Positions 57,561 through 64,000 of a stretch of 64,000 nucleotides of DNA are shown here, in pieces. The number at the start of each line of letters is the position of its first letter. The stretch's first letter is position 1. Source of the stretch: Posidonia oceanica (lineage: Eukaryota; Streptophyta; Magnoliopsida; Alismatales; Posidoniaceae); assembly GCA_037176725.1 (NCBI GenBank), contig JAZBRS010000023.1:28019001-28083000 (forward strand). The letters run 5' to 3'. Position numbers and translations under genes: made by a program. The notes beneath the pieces are model-generated. The model had not been told where the DNA came from, made no database searches, and was given only the letters and a program-made list of their open reading frames with translations.

Positions 57561-59850
57561 GAAAATAAAGATTAGGTTCCCTTCTCACAACCGGAGAAGA
57601 TTGTACACTTAGACACATAGATATGAGACTAGGTTCCCTTCTCACAACCGAATAAAATTGTACACTTGATGAAAATAAAGATTACAACTCTAACTCTTTT
57701 TATCACTCCCAAACACACAAATGAGCAAGTGAATTTTTGGTGGATTTGAAATGAATAAACTTGCTATGGCTAGAAATGAAGTGTGGGAAACACTTAGAAA
57801 TCTCTCTCAAAGGATAGAAATGAATAGGAATGAGTCTTGTGTCAAATAGATGCCTATGGGTAAGTATTTATAGGCCAAAGAGTGATGTTTAACGTTAATC
57901 TAACGGCAATAAACGGTTAGTCATTCGGTAGACCGAAATCCATTCGGTAAACTGAATGACTCACAGTTCTTCACAACACACGAGCAATTTGGTATGCCAA
58001 AATTAGTTTTCGGTTATAAGTCTCTGTAAGTCCAAAATTCGGTATACTGAAATAAATTCAGTATGCCGAAATGTCTTTATAAGCCCCATTAAGAAGTGTA
58101 ATCGATGAATTATTGGATTTGGGGCTTTGGCTATTTTCCAAAGGCACTATAGGGGTATTTGAGAGATTATTAATGTAGATATCCCATTTCCGCATTTCTC
58201 AAAGTTCATAGAGGACAAGAACTTCTGAGGCACCCAGATCACATAACTAAGGCTTAATAACAAATTTTCCGGAGTTTTCATGATTTGCTTAAAAACAATG
58301 CTTGATTTTACTTGACTCAAGGTTGTTAGTTGTGGCAGAACTAACTCACTCAGACTCGTGGCAAGTCCGAGTACCTTGAGCACTGTTTATCCCAATCAAG
58401 TCCGTGGCAGATTTGAGTTAAAGAAGATGTTTTTATGATTTCATGAGATCTCTGAAGTTTTCTGGCTTTTATCATGATTCTCTGAATTAAACTTAAAAGA
58501 CAGGGTTAAAAATACAAAAGACTTAGCTAGTTGCCTCGCAGAGTGGCGACTCAGCCAAACGCCTTTCAGAGGTGCGACTGAACTGTGTAGGCACCTGTGT
58601 GACAGGCGACTAGCACCATTTCTCTCTCTCCAGCTTAATATCAATATCCTGGGCATTAATACAATATACGGGAAGGCTTTATAAATTATTATAATGCTTT
58701 TTCTACATTATCGATATTTCCATGGTCTTCAAGTATTTAATATATGATATATCATATAAAAATCATATAATCAATTAAGGAATAAATCTAGAAAATCCTA
58801 GGTGGCTTCCAAATTAAGACTTAGATCTTTCTAAAAACACGTTTTTCAATCCGTGATTTATCTTCCTAAAAATCAGAAACTAATCCAGGATTTATCTCCT
58901 AAAAATCAGAAACAAATATTTTAGTTGCTGGAATAGTACTACAGCTTGGCGCCACTATATGCGGCGACTAGCTAATGTAGACTCTGATTGACCTGGTCTT
59001 CCGGATTTTCCACGGCATTTCCTTTATCTTTTCGAGAGATATTTGTCCCAGTCGCCTGCCTATGCGGTGACTAACCCTAAATATCAATTTTCTTCTAGAA
59101 GCTTCTAGAACCTTCCTAGCTTTGAGCCACTCGTGTCTCACGAACCTATAAAAAGGTCCCGTGGGTCAGTGCACGAGGGGAGGCAATTTTAGGGTTTAAA
59201 AGGGCCAATTTTTAGGGTTTGGGATCGACATCCAAGAGAGAGAGATCATCTTCTAAGAAAGAAACCCTAGCCTCCATTATCGATCCCAGAGATCACTATG
59301 TCCCAACTTTGATCCCAAAGATCTCGAGCCTAGCTGGAGCTCCAACTGTGCCTCTACTTCCTCATTCCACTGCATACAGCACGAGGGTATTAGATTCATT
59401 TATTCATATTATTCTCTGTCTTTTCTTATTATCATTTACTACACACAAACTTATCTAGATCTCTTATTTTTATTTGTTTTGAAAGAAAAGGAAAACGCTC
59501 ACGTAACACGAGGAAGCCACTGGACGACATCTTGCCGTCGATCCAGTGAGCCGAGTACCCACATCAACATCATCTCCCTAGGCGCCTTGTCCGCCCATTG
59601 ATAAGTGGCGATCACAACAAAGTTAACGACGTCATGGAAGCGTTGTTATCTTCATCCAAACACCCCTAAAATCCACATCCACAATTACAAGTTCCTAAAA
59701 TACAACAAATTACATTTACATGAAGTACAATTACAATAAGAACTTGATCTCCTATCTTCAAATGATTCGACTTAAGAATGACTTAAGTCAACTTGAATTG
59801 CCATGTAGATTCATTTTAGTCCATTTCGCCTTCTTCATTTTCTAAGGCCC
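57561..59850. other. Repetitive sequence, probably LTR-derived, unresolved
   Basis: A duplicated GATGAAAATAAAGATTA word lies at 57560 and 57668, and short CATTCGGTA and GGTATACC-like repeats at 57915-58070. GGCGACTAG-like words occur at 58540-59070. A TATAAAAAGG box near 59148 is followed by a leader-like stretch rich in AAACCCTAG-type words (59190-59275), which suggests a plus-strand LTR promoter. I could not find a partner LTR in the window. Confidence 0.4.
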
Positions 59851-60230
59851 ATATGAACTCTACCTTGACTTATTAAAAAGGTTTAGCACACAAATATATT
59901 TTGTTATCATTAAAATCGAGATGAAGCTAATTAGCCAATAATCTCTCCATTTTTTATGATGACAAAACTACAAATATATCAAAACTATGGAAATGGCTCC
60001 CCCTTTGAATATGCATTAAATATGTAAATAAATACATCAATGCTCCCCCTAACAATATGAGTACATTAAAAAAGTATCACAAATATATAATCCAAGATTA
60101 AACACAAATATGCTCAATTATGACTTAACCACCCACTTAATTCAAATTAACATGTTAAGCTCAAAAATAGCTTTGGAATACCTATCCCTCTCCTCCTTTT
60201 TATCATAAACAAAAAAATAGAAGGCGTAAA
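59850..60230 (-). mobile_element. SIRE/Maximus-like copia 3' end fragment
   Basis: In minus sense the sequence gives several GGGGGAGC words (near 60045 and 59998) and then TTTTGTCATCATAAAAAATGG. A GAGAGATTATTGG purine tract and LTR start follow near 59950. These are typical of the 3' untranslated region and LTR junction of SIRE/Maximus copia elements. No coding sequence remains. Assignment is by these motifs only. Confidence 0.45.
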
Positions 60231-60694
60231 TCCAAAGATCAAAGTTATATAAGTAAGAGTATTATCAAAAGATAAAAGATATTCAATAAGCATAAAAATC
60301 ATAAAAATCAACTTTCATAAGGTAGTCAATGAATCATATAACATATGATCAAAATAAAAAATATTCAATAAACTTCCCCTTACATCAAACATGGATAAAA
60401 AGAATAATTCAATATATACATTATGCATAGTAAAAAGATGTATCATTGTAAGCATAGACAAACCACAAGTGTCATTATTAATATCATCATGAGCAAGAAT
60501 ATATAGTCTTATAAAACTCTCATTCTCTTTTTGACATAAGCAAAAAGAGCTAGAGGGTGTGACGAAGACTAACATTAATCCACAATCCATTCATGATCTA
60601 AAAAGATGATTAATAACATACCCTAACGAGATAAGATACATCAATCAAGTTCAATCACATATAAAATTTATAAGGATTCTTTATTTGGTCCACT
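60231..60694. other. AT-rich stretch, nothing recognised
   Basis: No domain-bearing frame or repeat boundary is visible. It forms the left flank of the second CACTA element. Confidence 0.5.
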
Positions 60695-61299
60695 CACTAC
60701 TAGGAAAATAGGAAATCATAAGGATAGATGTCCTCGCGAATTCCTCACTAATGGCCTTAGCGAGGACATTGCGAGGTAAAAAAGTCCTCGCAACAGGCCT
60801 CATTGTATAAACACATTTGCGAGGAAATGTCCTCGTTGTGTGCACGCAAGTATTTTTGCGAGGACTTAGTGAGGACAAAAAGTCCTCGCAGTGTCCTCGC
60901 TATTAGTCGAAAGTTCCTCGCAATGTGCACGCTATGTCCTCATAAAATTTTAAAAAAAATAAAAAAAATGAAAATTGCGAGAACTTAGCGAGGACAATGT
61001 CCTTGCTAAGTCCTCGCTAGATATAAAAAAAATTAAAAAAAATAAATAAAATTTGTTTTTATATTATTTTGACATGTGTCTTAGTATTAAATATTGTAGG
61101 CCTCTTACATTGCTATGGCTTGACCTTGTAGACCACTACTCACCAAACTAGAAGTTATCAATTTCTCTATTCTTTACAATTTTTACCAAAACTGGTAGGT
61201 TGAAACTGAAATAGAACATGTGCTAAAACACCAAAGAATTGAAGACATCAATTGTTTGCATCTTCATTTAAAGTTCACTACATAAATAAATAAATAATA

Positions 61300-61387
61300 C
61301 CTGGTTTTGAATTGCTCCAATTAACTTATCTTGGCAACCAGTGGCATGAACCTTTTCTAAGGTGGGGCATTGAAGCAGCAATCTCTC
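61300..61387 (-). pseudogene. Exon-like leucine-rich-repeat fragment in CACTA element
   Basis: Minus-strand codons read LLLQCPTLEKVHATGC followed by QDKLIGAIQNQ, and stop at a GTATTA donor. The start follows an AG acceptor (TTTCAG-like). CP.L..V...GC fits a cysteine-containing leucine-rich repeat as in F-box/LRR proteins. The gene is not identified. A second exon-like piece at 61615-61728 (EDWLKPSSVLQAFEARAIRL and on) may be its upstream neighbour. Confidence 0.45.
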
Positions 61388-61614
61388 TGAAACATGCACC
61401 CAATTAAAGATGTAAAAAAATGTACCATCACATAAAATATTAGAATGAAAATCAATGTGCCAAAGCATGAAAAAGGTACCTGGATATCAAAACAAGACAA
61501 GGCATCTATTTACTTCCTACTTCAGTTTTTAAAAATTCACTTCCTTATCTAAATAAACCACACAAAAAAGGTCTGGAATCTGGATATTCTTAAAATTGAA
61601 AATAATAATGAACC

Positions 61615-61728
61615 TTCTTCTAGAGTTGGTGCATTACTAATGTTTTGAGCACAGGCAACTGCCAACCTAATTGCCCTTGCTTCAAATGCTTGCAGTACAG
61701 ATGATGGCTTCAACCAGTCCTCAACTAC
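61615..61728 (-). pseudogene. Exon-like fragment of unknown gene in CACTA element
   Basis: This is an open stretch of 38 codons on the minus strand, with VEDWLKPSSVLQ and ACAQNISNAPTLEE ends, bounded by splice-like sites (GGTTCA on the right end in sense). It has the same orientation as the other captured pieces. I do not recognise it. Confidence 0.4.
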
Positions 61729-62029
61729 AGACAGGGAAAAATACTTTAAATGGTTGAAAATAAAGTTAACAATTAGAATAATAAAACCAATGATCTCCAA
61801 AAGGGTGGAGCAACTAGCTAACATTAGAAGCAAACAAGGAATGTTCATACTAGTAGCAATGTTCTAGATATAAGTTACGTGTATCACATATAAGTCACAT
61901 TCAAGCTCAATTATTACAGGCTCAATGATAGGACAAGAAGTAGCAACATGAATACTCACCCATATTCCTCAGGCAATGGGACAGATGTAAAATAAAAAAT
62001 ATGACAGATATTAAATATACCATGATGGA

Positions 62030-62185
62030 TTAGCCCAATTCTTTTCATCACACATGGGAGGAATATTTTCTGTTTGCTCCTCAAAACATGAATTAGAGAC
62101 TGGCTTTTGGTATATGACATGTCCAATTCCACCTGTATCAGTACCTTTCACCAGAGTCTTCCAACACATTGACTCTGTTGATGCT
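62030..62185 (-). pseudogene. Captured PMT-type methyltransferase fragment
   Basis: Minus-strand codons include SMCWKTLVKG, then HVIYQKPVSNSCFEE and ENIPPMCDEKNWANPSW. This follows the pattern SMCW.LV......G...AIYQKP.SN.CYE.R....PP.C...D.PNAAWY of plant PMT (DUF248-type) Golgi methyltransferases, which act on cell-wall polysaccharides. Only this C-terminal-half stretch is present. It is bounded by a stop and splice-like sequence, so it is not functional. Confidence 0.75.
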
Positions 62186-62489
62186 ACCATGGTTGTACAG
62201 AAACAAATAAAAACATTCAATGAACAGGAAATATATTACTTTTCATTAATAGTGAATGCTGACCTTGTATCTCTTGAAAACAGTAGAAGGACAGCATAAG
62301 TCGTTTTAAAAAAATTCTAACCTGGTTCTAACAGAGACGATCATTTCATTTAACAAGGTAAGAAAACAACTATGACTGAAACAATTGATATTTTATACAT
62401 GATGTGTAATATAATTGAATCTAATTCATATGCTCATTCACAGACTATATTGTCTTGAGGATTAATTTCATACATGGATAATATCATAT

Positions 62490-62732
62490 TGTAGACACCC
62501 CGATTTTGTAGTCTTTCATCGGCGGTTTTTTCCTTGGAATGTGCTCAGTCATGGCGGCCCACCTATTCACTAAACCCAAACCCAAGCCTTGTCCAAAACC
62601 AAGCCCACACCCAAGCCTTGTCCAAAACTAAACATAAACCCAAGCCTTGTCCCAAATCCAAGCCCAAGTCCAACCAGAAAAAGTCCAAAACACCCAAAAC
62701 CCACTCAGGGTCGTTGAACGCTGGAGTATCAG
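62490..62732 (+). repeat. Tat-type LTR start (plus orientation) with 29-bp repeats
   Basis: TGTAGACACCCCGATTTTG at 62490 matches the LTR start of the large element (TGTAGACACCCCATTTTG in its own sense). Three tandem copies of a CCCAAGCCTTGTCC word with period about 29 lie at 62580-62670. The segment ends where sequence related to the opposite LTR end begins in reverse orientation. Confidence 0.55.
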
Positions 62733-64000
62733 TGTGACCGTATCCCAGTGCCCCTACCATGGCGGGTCTCGCAACGCTGCCATAGCTCGCGATGCGATCA
62801 TGGCGTGAGAGAGAGGGGGGAGAAGTCGTGGTCAGCGGTGAATCCGAGGAGAAACTCGACTCGAAAACATCGGGAAATCAGTAAAAAATGCAAAGGAAAA
62901 GAGAGTCACCACCTAATCTATTTAAACGGAAAGACTAGGAAAACCGAGTAGAACATGCGAGTAAAAACTCAAGCAATGCAGAAAACATGTCAATCCGGCC
63001 CAAATGGATATGACACAAGGTCGATGCGGCCCAGAGAAAGGGTAAAGATTCCTGTTACGTGCGGGGAAGGTGTTAGGCACCCCCGACACGCCCGAGGAAT
63101 CGGTCTTTCGTGGATTTTCCGCTCTTGTGTGGCAAAATGTTGGCAAGTTAGTGCCGATTTATGTTCGCTCGGGGGCGGTATGCAGAATGCAATTATAAAC
63201 CATGCAAGTTTAGCAAAACCAAGCTTGAAAACGATTGATTAAATAAAAGCGTCGTAAAACACAATAAACAGCGTCAGGAAAACAAAACAAAACAGATGCT
63301 AGAAATAGTTAATCTGGCGAGCGAGAAACGATGATGGGGTGGCCGGACACTCTGTCTGGATCAAGGTAGGAGCCACCGGCCTCAAGGGCGTCTAGGCTGG
63401 TCGCCGGTCAGGGGGGCACCGGAGATAGAGGCTTTGCTCCCCACACAGCAGCATCCGTGGCCATGAAGGGGCGATAAAAGGATGCGAAACGGAAAATAAA
63501 ACTTGCAAAGCCACTAATCACAATCAAGACAGTAAGAGTAATGCAGGAAACAAGTCACGAAATCAAGGCGGCAAAGCGACAGGGTGGCGAAAGGGTGGCC
63601 GAACACCCTGTCTGGATCAGAGCCATGGTCGTCGGCACAAGGGGCGGCTAGGCTAATCGTTGGGAGGACAGGCGTCTGGAAGACAGGCCCTGCTCACCAC
63701 ACAGAGGCATTCATGGCCACAAAAGACGCAAAAAAGATGCAAAAAAAACTGGAAATTGAAACATGGAATCCACAGAACAGACATCCAGCTTCAAAGCTAA
63801 TGCAAGATCCAGACATGCAAGCGGATTGGCAAGGCAACAAAGTGGCAAAACGGGTGGCTCACCCTCTGCTGAAACTGCAGGTTGAGTCACCGCACTATGG
63901 GGCGTCGGGGCTAGTAGCCCCTTAGGCAGGCGACAGCCATGCATGGGTTCCCAGACAGTGGATTTCATCGCCAAAAACGAGGTGGAAATCAAATGCGAAA
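62733..64000 (-). mobile_element. Tat/Ogre-type LTR sequence, continuing out of the window
   Basis: The segment shares GTGCGGGGAAGGTGTTAGGC and the following CACCCCCGACACGCCCGA (about 63059-63094) with 14724-14760. It also shares GCTCGCGATGCGATC and GTGGTGAATCC-like words with 16070-16130 and GAGTC(A/G)CCAC...TCTATT with 14522-14545. Orientation matches the minus-strand element. Its left end, TGTGACCGTATCCCAGTG, resembles the TGTAGTAATCCCAGTG edge at 14358. It is a diverged relative. Confidence 0.65.
63337..64000. repeat. Tandem repeats of about 256-259 bp
   Basis: Units start at the GGGTGGC word at 63337, 63593 and 63852. Each contains GTCTGGATCA or a related word, GGGGCG(T/G)C(T/G)(A/G)GGCT, CACACAG and CATGGCCAC/CATGGGTTCC words. 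The third unit is more diverged and runs to near the window edge. Confidence 0.75.

Larger units (their letters stand above)
60695..62489. mobile_element. Second CACTA element of the same family, left part
   Basis: CACTACTAGGAAA at 60695 is followed by a subterminal array of GCGAGGAC/GTCCTCGC words (60735-61015). The first 100 bases closely resemble the left end of the 50024 element. The expected 3-bp flank is ACT (60692-60694). No right terminus is visible before the window edge. The element is interrupted by, or ends at, Tat-like sequence from 62490. No transposase is seen. Confidence 0.8.

Noticed and set aside
59219..59458. Coding gene after the TATA box near 59148
   Set aside because: The frame has no ATG in good context, no domain and AAACCCTAG-type leader composition. 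LTR leader is more likely.

Overview
This window is nuclear DNA of a flowering plant, probably a eudicot. It is almost wholly nested transposable elements. The evidence is plant Ty1/copia and Ty3/gypsy Tat/Ogre-type elements with tRNA-iMet and tRNA-Arg primer sites, a plant L1-type LINE with an RNase H domain, CACTA and Mutator-type DNA transposons, and captured fragments of plant genes. The species cannot be named from the sequence. I see no intact host gene. The only long, undamaged, recognisable coding sequence is a retrotransposon gag.

Layout. Positions 1-14357 and 29437-43810 are two direct, nearly identical copies of one 14.4 kb segment. In order, each holds: decayed LINE reverse transcriptase/RNase H (+); a decayed 4.6 kb copia element (+) with a 2.8 kb Tekay/Del-like solo LTR nested in its RNase H region; an AT-rich stretch; and the 3' LTR of a second copia element (-), whose 3' untranslated region carries a 1.0 kb Pack-MULE with a broken membrin (Golgi Qb-SNARE) gene. 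In copy 1 this segment is cut at 14357 by a large minus-strand Tat/Ogre-type element (14358-28860), whereas copy 2 has the uninterrupted empty site at 43810/43811. The Tat element has a 6.2 kb 3' LTR, a tandem-repeat- and hairpin-rich internal region, an intact 712-residue gag and a tRNA-Arg primer site. It has no recognisable protease, reverse transcriptase or integrase, and its 5' LTR is cut after 1112 bp, where it is fused directly to LINE sequence.

From 43811 on, copy 2 continues into the body of the minus-strand copia element (to about 47705). Next comes a 1.24 kb tandemly duplicated repeat whose second unit is split by a 6.7 kb CACTA element (50024-56758). This element carries fragments of three unrelated host genes: 26S proteasome RPT4, mitochondrial EF-G and an MA3-domain MRF-like gene. 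Further right are 152-bp tandem repeats, the end of a SIRE/Maximus-like copia element, the left part of a second CACTA of the same family (from 60695) with a PMT-type methyltransferase fragment, and Tat-type LTR sequence with 256-bp tandem repeats up to the window edge.

Order of events by nesting: copia elements and LINE first; Tekay (now a solo LTR) and the Pack-MULE into the copia elements; the Tat element into one copy only; then the LTR-to-LINE junction that creates the visible duplication. A false haplotype duplication in the assembly is a serious alternative. The most unusual signal is a family of eight 45-nt double-hairpin modules at 21639-23917, whose stems change in compensatory fashion between copies.
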